5,893 nt of DNA from Oscillospiraceae bacterium (GCA_902766855.1 CACXFE010000185.1:1-5893), one strand, 5' to 3'. Counted from the stretch's first letter, positions 1 to 5,893 are shown. Notes: a model not told the origin generated them from the letters alone. A program made the numbers and translations.

Positions 1-1
1 G

Positions 2-562
2 GACGGCGAAACCCATCAGGGTATTTTTGATGTTGCGTTCTGTTCTTCCGTTCCCGGTGCGGTAATTTATTCGCCCGCGTATTACACGGAATTGGAAAAT
101 GCCATCCGCCAAGCGGCGGCGTATGAGGGATTTTGCACAGTGCGGTATCCGCGCGGATGCGAAAGCGGGGAACCGCCTTGTGAAATAACGGGGGATTTTA
201 CCCATCTTCAAGGCGACGGGAAAACCGCCATCGTAACATACGGGCGTATTTTTGCAAACGCGTATGCCGCCAAGCAGAAAATCGGTACGCCGGATCTGAT
301 CAAACTCAACCGCATTTATCCGCTTGGTCAGGATCTGATAGAAACTCTGCTTCGGTTTGAACGGATCTTTTTCTTTGAAGAAGGTATTCAAAGCGGTGGC
401 ATTGCCGAGCATTTGGCGGCAAAACTGATGCAGGCGGATTACCGGGGAAAAATGTGTATTCGCGCGATCGAAGATCGCTTTGTTCCGGCCGCCGCGGTGT
501 CCGCCAGTCTGAAAGCGGCGGGGTTGGATGAAGAGTCTATGATCAAAACGGTGATAGGATGA
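2..562 (+). CDS. dxs: 1-deoxy-D-xylulose-5-phosphate synthase, C-terminal part (5' end outside window)
   Basis: Dxs condenses pyruvate and glyceraldehyde 3-phosphate, with thiamine diphosphate, to 1-deoxy-D-xylulose 5-phosphate, the first step of the cytosolic MEP isoprenoid pathway. The frame is open from base 2 and gives 186 residues, about the last third of a protein usually near 620. It opens with DGETHQG, the conserved motif of the pyrimidine-binding transketolase domain; its Asp and His correspond to E. coli D427 and H431. RYPRG follows at local residues 48-52, with the last Arg matching E. coli R478. The rest is the C-terminal transketolase domain, including EEGIQSGGIAEHL and a DRFVP...GLDEESM tail typical of Dxs. 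A TTG at 92 could be read as a start, but homology clearly continues upstream of it, so that codon is an internal Leu. The stop overlaps the tlyA start as ATGA. Other transketolase-like proteins are less likely given the motif set and the tlyA neighbour. Confidence 0.96.
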   Translation, partial: DGETHQGIFDVAFCSSVPGAVIYSPAYYTELENAIRQAAAYEGFCTVRYPRGCESGEPPCEITGDFTHLQGDGKTAIVTYGRIFANAYAAKQKIGTPDLIKLNRIYPLGQDLIETLLRFERIFFFEEGIQSGGIAEHLAAKLMQADYRGKMCIRAIEDRFVPAAAVSASLKAAGLDEESMIKTVIG

Positions 563-1377
563 CGGAGAAAATACGATTGGATGTGGCGCTGACCGAGCGC
601 GGATTCGCGGAAAGCCGGGAGAAAGCCAAAGCCTTGATTATGGCGGGCACGGTTTATGTGAACAATCAAAAGTCGGATAAAGCGGGAAATACGGTCAAAC
701 CGGGCGATACGATCGAAGTGCGGGGCGAGCCGCTGCGGTATGTCAGCCGGGGCGGGCTGAAACTGGAAAAAGCCGTAACGGCGTTCGGCTTGTCGCTGGA
801 TGGTATGATTTGCGCGGATATCGGCGCTTCCACTGGCGGTTTCACCGATTGTATGCTGCAAAACGGCGCGGCAAAGGTTTACGCGATCGATGTGGGCTAC
901 GGGCAGTTGGCATGGAAATTGCGAACGGACGAGAGGGTGATCAATCTCGAACGCACCAATTTTCGTTATGTAACACGGGAGCAGGTGCCCGATTTGCTGG
1001 ATTTTGCTTCGGTGGATGTTTCTTTTATTTCATTGTATCATATTTTGCCCGTTCTGCGCGCTTTATTAAAAGAAGGGGGCAGGGCGGTTTGCCTGATCAA
1101 ACCGCAGTTTGAAGCGGGGAAAGAGCATGTCGGCAAAAAAGGCGTGGTGCGGGATCAGGCGGTGCATATCGCGGTGATCGAAAAAATCATCGGTCTGGTT
1201 GCCGAAAACCGCTTTTCTTTGTTGGGATTGGATTTTTCTCCGATTCGCGGGCCGGAAGGCAATATTGAGTATTTGTGTTATCTGGAAAAGAGCGAGAAGG
1301 CGCAAAATCTTTGCGAAACAGATGCCGCCACGCTGGTGGAACGCTCGTATCAGGCGCTTCATACGGAAAGGTCGTGA
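559..1377 (+). CDS. tlyA: TlyA-family rRNA 2'-O-methyltransferase (hemolysin A-like)
   Basis: TlyA proteins use S-adenosylmethionine to 2'-O-methylate cytidine in rRNA (C1920 of 23S, and in the longer type also C1409 of 16S). Loss of TlyA gives capreomycin resistance in mycobacteria. The 272-residue product has an N-terminal S4 RNA-binding domain (about residues 5-60), a linker with SRGGLKLEKA (63-72), and an FtsJ/RrmJ-like Rossmann domain with the SAM-binding motif ADIGASTGGFTD (86-97). The K-D-K-E catalytic tetrad appears complete: K68, D153 (DVSF), K181 (IKPQFE) and E237 (EGNIEYL), each one residue below the M. tuberculosis positions as I recall them. The ATG overlaps the dxs stop by 4 nt and is preceded only by a weak GGTG, which suggests translational coupling. 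'Hemolysin' is a historical label. Whether this enzyme modifies one or both rRNA sites cannot be settled from sequence alone. Confidence 0.95.
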   Translation: MTEKIRLDVALTERGFAESREKAKALIMAGTVYVNNQKSDKAGNTVKPGDTIEVRGEPLRYVSRGGLKLEKAVTAFGLSLDGMICADIGASTGGFTDCMLQNGAAKVYAIDVGYGQLAWKLRTDERVINLERTNFRYVTREQVPDLLDFASVDVSFISLYHILPVLRALLKEGGRAVCLIKPQFEAGKEHVGKKGVVRDQAVHIAVIEKIIGLVAENRFSLLGLDFSPIRGPEGNIEYLCYLEKSEKAQNLCETDAATLVERSYQALHTERS

Positions 1378-1386
1378 GAAAGGCTT

Positions 1387-2232
1387 ATGAAAGTTGCAGT
1401 ATTACCTAATCTGGATAAAAAAGGTGCCGCCGAGGTGGTGCAAAAACTCGGCGTGATTCTGAAAAAAGAGGGAATAGAAGCCTATTTGCCCGATCATATT
1501 CTCGGCACGGATTTTATCCATTTGCCGGAAGAACAGTTATATGCCGCAGCGGAAGTGATCATCACCATCGGAGGGGACGGCACGATCATCCGTTATGCGA
1601 AACGCGCGGCGAAGGATCACAAGCCGGTGTTGGGTATCAATGCCGGAAGAATCGGCTACCTTGCGAATATCGAGCAGAATGAACTCGGTCTGCTTTCCAA
1701 ACTGACCACCGGCGAATACTTTGTGGAAGAGCGCATGATGCTTTCGGTGCGTGTGATGGAAAACGGCAAACAAATCGGAGAATATCAGGCTTTGAATGAC
1801 GCGGTGATCACCAGCGGTTTTATTTCCCGCATCATTGATATTTCAGTGGGTGTGGGCAAAGATTTTATCAATTACCGCGCCGATGGGCTGATCCTTTCCA
1901 CCCCCACGGGATCGACCGCTTATTCCATGTCCGCCGGCGGGCCGATCATTGATCCGCTTACGGAAAATATGTGCATCACGCCGATTTGCTCCCATTCGCT
2001 TTCCGCAAAGCCGATTTTGCTTGGGGCGCAAACCACCGTGACGGTGAAAGCCTTTTCCAAAAAACGCACCGATATTTTTTTAACGGTAGATGGCCGAAAA
2101 GTGTGCGGGGTGCGCCCGTTTACCGAGATCGCGGTCAGCAAATCCGATCAAACGGTGCAGCTGATCCGTTTGAATGACCGATCGTTTTATAAAACGCTGT
2201 CCAATAAATTTAAAGACGCCAGGAGTATGTAA
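1387..2232 (+). CDS. nadK: NAD kinase
   Basis: NadK phosphorylates NAD to NADP with ATP or polyphosphate and is the only de novo source of NADP, acting in the cytosol. The product has 281 residues, usual for the family. It shows the nucleotide-binding GGDGT motif at 62-66, the NAD-binding ND pair at N137-D138 (ALNDAV; NE in many homologues), the long conserved segment from R164 to S180 including STPTGSTAYS (171-180), ITPICSHSL (197-205), and VDG at 234-236 in the C-terminal beta-rich domain. The start follows a GAAAGG ribosome binding site (1378-1383) with short spacing and gives the expected MKVAVLPN opening. It lies 9 nt after tlyA and 1 nt before argR, so it is an internal operon gene. Its position between tlyA and argR is a known clostridial arrangement. 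I see no defect. Confidence 0.97.
   Translation: MKVAVLPNLDKKGAAEVVQKLGVILKKEGIEAYLPDHILGTDFIHLPEEQLYAAAEVIITIGGDGTIIRYAKRAAKDHKPVLGINAGRIGYLANIEQNELGLLSKLTTGEYFVEERMMLSVRVMENGKQIGEYQALNDAVITSGFISRIIDISVGVGKDFINYRADGLILSTPTGSTAYSMSAGGPIIDPLTENMCITPICSHSLSAKPILLGAQTTVTVKAFSKKRTDIFLTVDGRKVCGVRPFTEIAVSKSDQTVQLIRLNDRSFYKTLSNKFKDARSM
2183..2196. repeat. Perfect 14-bp palindrome inside the 3' end of nadK
   Basis: CGTTTTATAAAACG is exactly self-complementary and lies 37 nt upstream of the argR start, within nadK codons for Arg-Ser-Phe-Tyr-Lys-Thr. The symmetry and A/T-rich centre resemble an operator for a dimeric regulator, but the sequence does not match the ARG-box pattern (TGAAT...ATTCA). As it encodes a plausible NadK C-terminus, it may be chance. 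No function is claimed. Confidence 0.4.
2221..2225 (+). promoter_or_regulatory. Ribosome binding site for argR
   Basis: A consensus AGGAG sits 8 nt before the ATG at 2234 and lies within the last codons of nadK. It decides the argR start: an in-frame ATG 60 nt upstream at 2174 lies deep in nadK, has no such site and would add 20 residues foreign to the family. Confidence 0.85.
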
Positions 2233-2233
2233 G

Positions 2234-2680
2234 ATGAAAGCGGAAAGACAGGAAAAAATATTAAGCCTTATCAAGCAAAAAATTTTCTTAACACAGGAAG
2301 ACCTTCAAAAAGAACTCTTGTCGCTGGGTTTTGATGTCACGCAATCCACCGTATCGCGCGATATCAAAGAATTGCGCATCGTCAAAGGGCATGACGCCGA
2401 CGGAAACTACCGTTATGTGGCGGCGGGGCCTGCCGCACAGAACCAAAAACATTTTAAGGAGTTATTTGCCCGTTCGGCACGAAGCCTTGATTTTTCGTTG
2501 AACAATGTGGTCATCAAATGCTACACGGGGATGGCTTCCAGTGCCTGCGTGGCGTTGGATGAATTGTGCGGCGAGATGATGCTCGGTTCCCTTGCGGGGG
2601 AAGATACGATCATTGTGGTCACCAGAGGGGAAGAGGCTTCCGCCATGTTGGTGGCTGAATTGAAAAAACTGTTGAATTGA
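2234..2680 (+). CDS. argR: Arginine repressor (ArgR/AhrC family)
   Basis: ArgR is a hexameric, arginine-dependent DNA-binding protein that represses arginine biosynthesis and often activates catabolism. The 148-residue product has the standard length. The N-terminal winged helix-turn-helix (about 1-70) contains QSTVSRDIKEL (37-47), the family's recognition helix. The C-terminal oligomerisation and arginine-binding domain (about 75-148) carries GSLAGEDTI (118-126), equivalent to GTIAGDDTI in E. coli. The segment usually read as PG.A(Q/H) is here TGMAS (98-102), so the proline and the Gln/His position differ, and the acidic pair is E123-D124 instead of Asp-Asp. These could be clade-typical or affect ligand binding. 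The start is fixed by AGGAG 8 nt upstream. The gene sits 1 nt after nadK and 25 nt before recN. No ARG box was recognised nearby, so autoregulation is not supported. Confidence 0.95.
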   Translation: MKAERQEKILSLIKQKIFLTQEDLQKELLSLGFDVTQSTVSRDIKELRIVKGHDADGNYRYVAAGPAAQNQKHFKELFARSARSLDFSLNNVVIKCYTGMASSACVALDELCGEMMLGSLAGEDTIIVVTRGEEASAMLVAELKKLLN

Positions 2681-2695
2681 ATGTTAACGGAGTGC

Positions 2696-2700
2696 GGGGA
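2696..2700 (+). promoter_or_regulatory. Ribosome binding site for recN
   Basis: GGGGA lies 5 nt before the recN ATG at 2706, in the 25-nt argR-recN gap; the purine run continues as AGAG right up to the start. The gap holds no recognisable promoter or LexA-type box. Confidence 0.6.
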
Positions 2701-2705
2701 AGAGT

Positions 2706-4382
2706 ATGTTAAAACTTCTTCATATCGAAAATATCGCGGTGATCGAGCGCGCCGATATTGAATTTCGGGAAGGGTTCAATGTATTGACGGGCGAAACCGG
2801 CGCGGGAAAATCCATTTTAATTGACGCCATCAGCGCGGTACTCGGCGAGCGTACTTCCAAAGAGTTGATCCGTGCGGGGTGTGAAAGCGCCACGGTTTCG
2901 GCGTTATTCGGGGATTTGTTTGCCCCGCTGACTGCAAAACTTGCCGAAAACGGATTGGAGCCGGACGAAGAGGGAAATATCCTGATCGAGCGCCGCCTTT
3001 CGCTCGCCGGCAAGGGGTATATCAAACTGAACGGGCGCCCGGTGGCAACGGCGGTACTCAAAGAAATCGCCAAAGAGTTGCTGAATATCCACGGTCAGCA
3101 TGATAATCAAACTTTGCTTGACAGTGATACCCATTGCGGGATTTTGGATGCCATGGCGTCCAACGGTAAAGAGCAAGCCGCTTATTATACCGAGTTTAAA
3201 AATCTGAATCAGATCCGGCGGGAATTGAAAGCCGGCGAACTGGATGAGGATGAAAAAGCGCGGGAAATCGACCTTTTGACTTATCAGATCAGGGAACTGG
3301 AAGCGGCGCGGATCGTACCCGGCGAAATGGCGGAACTGAAAGAGAAACTGAAAATTGCCAAACAGTATGAAACCATTTTGGAAGCGCTTTCCAAAGCCCA
3401 TGCCGCCATCAACGGCGGCGAGGATGAAAGCGGCGCCGCCGGCCGATTGGCAGATGCCGCGAAAGCCCTTTCTTCTTTAAAAAGTGAAGAATGGGATCGC
3501 GTGGCGGGGCAAGTGAACGAGGCGCGCTCACTTTTGGCGGACGCTGCCGCCGCGATCGACGATTTTCTCGATAGCACGGAGTATTCGGAACTGGATGTGA
3601 ACGAGATCAATTCCAGGCTTGACATGCTGGACAGACTTATGTTAAAATACGGCAAGTGTGAAGAGGATTGTCTGACTTTTCTCGAACAGGCGAAAGAGCG
3701 ATTGAACGCGATCGAAATGAACGATCAAAAGGTGGCGGAACTTTCCGAAAAATTGGATGTTTCCACCGAAAAACTGATCGCCCTCGGGGAGAAATTAAGC
3801 GCGACCCGCAGAAAAACCGCCGCGGTTTTCGCGGGGGAAATCACGAAGATTTTAGCCTATCTCAATATGCCGAGTGTGCGGTTTGAAGCCGCTGTCACCA
3901 AAGGGCGCTATACGAAAGCGGGATGCGATCAGGTAGAATTTTTGATTTCTGCCAATCAGGGGGAGGAAGTAAAGCCGCTGAAAAAAATTGCATCGGGCGG
4001 CGAACTATCCCGCGTTATGCTGGCGATCAAAAGCGTTTTGCTGGATAAAGATCCGGTCGGCACCATGATTTTCGATGAGATCGACAGCGGCATCAGCGGC
4101 TATACCGCGGGGAAGGTAGCGGTGCAGCTCGGTAAAGTGGCAAAAAACCGGCAGGTGATTTGCGTCACGCATTTGCCGCAGATCGCCGCCAAAGCCGACC
4201 ATCATTTTTTAATTGAAAAAGAAGAACGGAACGGCCGAAGTTTCACCGAGGTGCGCACCCTTGCGGGGGAAGAACGCATCGAAGAAATCGCACGGCTGAT
4301 GGCCGGCGCCGAAATGACCGAAAATTTATATAACTCCGCCAAGGAGATTTTAGACAGGAGCAAGAATGATGACAATTTATGA
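2706..4382 (+). CDS. recN: DNA repair protein RecN (SMC-like ATPase)
   Basis: RecN is a cytosolic SMC-like ATPase recruited early to DNA double-strand breaks, where it tethers ends and supports RecA-dependent recombination. The 558-residue product matches the family length (E. coli 553). The N-terminal ABC half has Walker A GETGAGKS (29-36) and the RecN-typical IHGQHDNQ (128-135). A Glu/Lys/Ala/Leu-rich coiled-coil region runs from about 155 to 380. The C-terminal half has the ABC signature SGGELSR (430-436), Walker B with FDEID (456-460), a D-loop SGISG (461-465) and the H-loop His489 in VTHLPQ. There is no hinge domain as in true SMC proteins, consistent with RecN. The start follows GGGGA by 5 nt. 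The last 17 nt overlap the start of tyrS. No SOS box is visible immediately upstream, so it probably depends at least partly on operon transcription. Confidence 0.97.
   Translation: MLKLLHIENIAVIERADIEFREGFNVLTGETGAGKSILIDAISAVLGERTSKELIRAGCESATVSALFGDLFAPLTAKLAENGLEPDEEGNILIERRLSLAGKGYIKLNGRPVATAVLKEIAKELLNIHGQHDNQTLLDSDTHCGILDAMASNGKEQAAYYTEFKNLNQIRRELKAGELDEDEKAREIDLLTYQIRELEAARIVPGEMAELKEKLKIAKQYETILEALSKAHAAINGGEDESGAAGRLADAAKALSSLKSEEWDRVAGQVNEARSLLADAAAAIDDFLDSTEYSELDVNEINSRLDMLDRLMLKYGKCEEDCLTFLEQAKERLNAIEMNDQKVAELSEKLDVSTEKLIALGEKLSATRRKTAAVFAGEITKILAYLNMPSVRFEAAVTKGRYTKAGCDQVEFLISANQGEEVKPLKKIASGGELSRVMLAIKSVLLDKDPVGTMIFDEIDSGISGYTAGKVAVQLGKVAKNRQVICVTHLPQIAAKADHHFLIEKEERNGRSFTEVRTLAGEERIEEIARLMAGAEMTENLYNSAKEILDRSKNDDNL
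4356..4360 (+). promoter_or_regulatory. Ribosome binding site for tyrS, inside recN
   Basis: AGGAG lies within the recN codons for its C-terminal tail. It is followed by two tandem in-frame ATGs: 4366 (5-nt spacing) and 4369 (8-nt spacing). The second has the better spacing, so translation could begin at 4369 and give MTIYEEL. Confidence 0.8.
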
Positions 4383-5592
4383 GGAATTGGTGGCAAGGGG
4401 TTTGATCGCCCAGGTCACGGATGAAGAGGAAATCAAGGAACTGATCAACAACGGAAAGGCCACCTTTTACATCGGGTTTGACCCTACGGCGGACAGTTTG
4501 CATGTCGGGCATTTTATGGCGCTTTGTTTAATGAAACGCCTGCAAATGGCGGGCAATAAACCGATTGCGTTGATCGGCGGAGGTACCGGCTATATCGGGG
4601 ATCCTTCGGGAAGAACCGATATGCGCTCGATGATGACACCCGAACAGATTCAGCATAACTGCGAATGTTTTAAAAAGCAGATGAGCCGTTTTATCGAATT
4701 CGGTGAGGGCAAAGCGCAAATGGTAAACAATGCCGATTGGCTGCTGGGGCTGAATTATATCGAGTTGCTGCGCGATGTAGGCGCGTGTTTCTCGGTCAAT
4801 AATATGCTGCGCGCCGAATGCTATAAGCAACGCATGGAAAAAGGGCTTAGTTTTCTGGAATTCAATTACATGATCATGCAGAGTTATGATTTCTATCATC
4901 TTTTCAAAGAATATGGCTGCAATATGCAGTTCGGCGGGGATGACCAGTGGTCGAATATGCTCTTCGGCACGGAATTGATCCGGAAGAAATTAGGAAAAGA
5001 CGCCTATGCGATGACCATCACCCTCTTGATGAATTCCGAAGGGAAGAAGATGGGGAAGACTGCCTCGGGTGCGGTGTGGCTTGATCCCGAAAAAACAAGC
5101 CCGTATGAATTTTATCAGTATTGGCGCAATGTGAATGACGCGGATGTATTGAAATGTATCCGGATGCTCACCTTCCTGCCGCTCGAAGAAATTGATCAAA
5201 TGGATCAGTGGGAAGGCAGCCAGTTAAATACCGCCAAAGAAATCCTTGCTTATGAACTTACCAAATTGGTGCATGGTGAGGAAGAAGCCGAAAAAGCGCA
5301 GGCGGCGGCGCGGGCGATTTTTGCGGGCGGCGGCACGCATGAGAATATGCCGACCACCGCACTTTTCGATTCCGATTTCGAAGATGGGAAAATCGGCATT
5401 CTCGCTTTGCTGCAAAAGGCGGGGCTCACCTCGTCAAACGGCGAAGGCAGGCGCCTGGTACAAGGCGGCGGCGTCAGTGTGGATGATCAAAAGGTGACCA
5501 ATCCGCAAATGATGCTGGAAAGATCCGCTTTTACTGACGGCGTGATCGTGAAAAAAGGAAAAAAGATTTTCCACCGCGTAGTCGTGGAATAA
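4366..5592 (+). CDS. tyrS: Tyrosyl-tRNA synthetase
   Basis: This class I aminoacyl-tRNA synthetase activates tyrosine with ATP and charges tRNA-Tyr in the cytosol. The 408-residue product is of normal length for the bacterial TyrS type. It shows YIGFDPT (35-41), the HIGH motif as HVGH (46-49), GDPSGR (78-83), tyrosine-pocket residues Y168, Q172 and D175 in YMIMQSYD, GGDDQW (190-195), and the KMSKS loop as KMGKT (228-232). A C-terminal S4 tRNA-binding domain covers about 341-408 and includes GEGRRLVQGGGVSVDD. The start is either 4366 or the adjacent ATG at 4369; both use AGGAG at 4356-4360. The 17-nt overlap with recN implies coupled translation and leaves no untranslated leader, so the T-box control frequent for Firmicutes tyrS is not apparent. 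Two hairpins follow the gene; the second, longer one is the likely operon terminator. Confidence 0.97.
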   Translation: MMTIYEELVARGLIAQVTDEEEIKELINNGKATFYIGFDPTADSLHVGHFMALCLMKRLQMAGNKPIALIGGGTGYIGDPSGRTDMRSMMTPEQIQHNCECFKKQMSRFIEFGEGKAQMVNNADWLLGLNYIELLRDVGACFSVNNMLRAECYKQRMEKGLSFLEFNYMIMQSYDFYHLFKEYGCNMQFGGDDQWSNMLFGTELIRKKLGKDAYAMTITLLMNSEGKKMGKTASGAVWLDPEKTSPYEFYQYWRNVNDADVLKCIRMLTFLPLEEIDQMDQWEGSQLNTAKEILAYELTKLVHGEEEAEKAQAAARAIFAGGGTHENMPTTALFDSDFEDGKIGILALLQKAGLTSSNGEGRRLVQGGGVSVDDQKVTNPQMMLERSAFTDGVIVKKGKKIFHRVVVE

Positions 5593-5604
5593 GAAGAAAC
5601 ATGA

Positions 5605-5621
5605 CGCCGTAAAAAGCGGCG
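5605..5621 (+). other. Small GC-rich hairpin after tyrS
   Basis: CGCCG and CGGCG are complementary across a 7-nt loop (TAAAAAG), 12 nt after the tyrS stop. No T-run follows, so it is not a typical intrinsic terminator. It could stabilise the transcript 3' end or be incidental. Confidence 0.35.
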
Positions 5622-5657
5622 GGATATGATTCAAATTCAGAGAACTTGTAAAAAACG

Positions 5658-5707
5658 AAAACCTCCGGGGTCATGGGAACCGTAGTACCATAATCCCGGA
5701 GGTTTTT
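5658..5707. terminator. Long bidirectional intrinsic terminator between tyrS and the convergent gene
   Basis: The arms AAAACCTCCGGG (from 5658) and CCCGGAGGTTTT (to 5706) pair perfectly over 12 bp. Pairing continues inward through a G-T wobble, a T-A pair, a C/A mismatch and ATGG/CCAT, giving 19 stacked positions with one mismatch around an 11-nt loop (5677-5687). A T-run follows on the + strand (5703-5707). On the - strand the complement of 5650-5661 provides TTTTCGTTTTTT. This suits termination of the tyrS operon from the left and of the AraC-type gene from the right. It lies 65 nt past the tyrS stop and 87 nt past the convergent stop. Confidence 0.85.
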
Positions 5708-5793
5708 ATAGATGAAAATGATGCACATTCAACGCCGATATCATATTGTCGAATAATATTTTGATGCCGTTCGGCAGAAGGATATTCCATATT

Positions 5794-5893
5794 TTATGAC
5801 AAGTGTTTTTTTCGATATTCGCGGGGCGTGGTTTTGGTAATTTCCTTAAAAACTTTGTTGAAAAATTTAATATTGGCGTAACCTATTTTATAA
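5794..5893 (-). CDS. AraC-family transcriptional regulator, C-terminal end only
   Basis: On the - strand the frame open from the right edge encodes 32 residues ending in TAA at 5796-5794. It reads YKIGYANIKFFN followed by KVFKEITKTTPREYRKKHLS. This matches the end of the second helix-turn-helix of AraC/XylS proteins, whose signature includes IG(F/Y)....(Y/F)F...FK...G.TP..YR. The usual Gly before TP is Thr here (KTTP), a tolerated change. The gene is convergent with tyrS, and the rest, including any sensor domain, lies outside the window, so neither ligand nor target can be inferred. Lysine- and A/T-rich codon use makes this end more A/T-rich than the operon, which may reflect a different genomic segment, but 100 bases are too few to argue transfer. 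Confidence 0.85.
   Translation of the reverse strand, partial: YKIGYANIKFFNKVFKEITKTTPREYRKKHLS

Noticed and set aside
92..94. TTG as a possible start of a short 156-residue gene
   Set aside because: The Dxs motif DGETHQG and continuous homology lie upstream in the same frame, so the gene extends past the left edge and this TTG encodes Leu.
439..861. Antisense open frame of 140 codons across the dxs-tlyA junction
   Set aside because: It lies opposite two conserved genes, shows no recognisable family and no ribosome binding site; it is a by-product of G+C-rich codon use.
2174..2233. Upstream in-frame ATG that would lengthen argR by 20 residues
   Set aside because: It lies inside nadK, lacks a ribosome binding site, and the added residues do not belong to the ArgR family; the ATG at 2234 has AGGAG at 8 nt and gives the standard length.
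2660..2688. Possible promoter before recN (TTGAAA with a 17-nt spacer to GTTAAC)
   Set aside because: The -10 match lacks the key A at position 2 and T at position 6, and both elements overlap argR coding sequence and a very short gap.
2904..3655. Overlapping antisense open frames of 123-165 codons within recN
   Set aside because: They are frame shadows of a strongly conserved recN, without ribosome binding sites or recognisable domains.
5626..5685. 19-codon + strand ORF (starting MIQIQRTC) ending in the hairpin loop
   Set aside because: There is no proper ribosome binding site and the stop falls in the terminator loop; no evidence of translation.
5531..5728. Antisense open frame of 65 codons running through the terminator hairpin into tyrS
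   Set aside because: It crosses the hairpin and the tyrS 3' end, has no recognisable motif, and is much better explained as non-coding.
1..5893. CRISPR arrays, tRNA or rRNA genes, insertion sequences, phage or defence genes
   Set aside because: No spaced direct repeats, tRNA cloverleaf, transposase or defence motifs were seen; nearly all the window is accounted for by housekeeping genes.

Overview
The window is a compact, co-directional housekeeping operon on the + strand, followed by a short intergenic region and the tail of a convergent gene. The order dxs - tlyA - nadK - argR - recN is a well-known cluster of Firmicutes. The form with nadK between tlyA and argR is the clostridial variant; Bacillus subtilis has dxs - tlyA-like - ahrC - recN. 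Protein motifs, AGGAG-type ribosome binding sites and near-zero gene spacing fit an anaerobic member of class Clostridia with roughly balanced G+C (estimated by eye). No finer placement can be supported from this window.

Layout: 2-562 is the 3' end of dxs (the start lies outside the window). 559-1377 is tlyA, overlapping dxs by 4 nt. 1387-2232 is nadK (9-nt gap). 2234-2680 is argR (1-nt gap). 2706-4382 is recN (25-nt gap). 4366-5592 is tyrS, overlapping recN by 17 nt. 5593-5793 has no convincing gene; it holds a small hairpin and a long T-tract-flanked hairpin that should terminate transcription from both sides. 5794-5893, on the - strand, is the last 32 codons of an AraC-family regulator whose body lies beyond the right edge.

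The genes probably share one transcript entering from the left: isoprenoid precursor synthesis (dxs), rRNA 2'-O-methylation (tlyA), NADP supply (nadK), arginine-responsive repression (argR), double-strand-break repair (recN) and tyrosyl-tRNA charging (tyrS). Both tlyA and tyrS carry an S4 RNA-binding domain, N-terminal in the first and C-terminal in the second. Full-length genes look intact, with catalytic motifs present.

I see no previously undescribed system. The points most worth a second look are tyrS at the operon end without room for a conventional T-box leader, departures in the presumed arginine-binding segment of ArgR, the long imperfect hairpin between tyrS and the convergent regulator, and a perfect 14-bp palindrome just upstream of argR.
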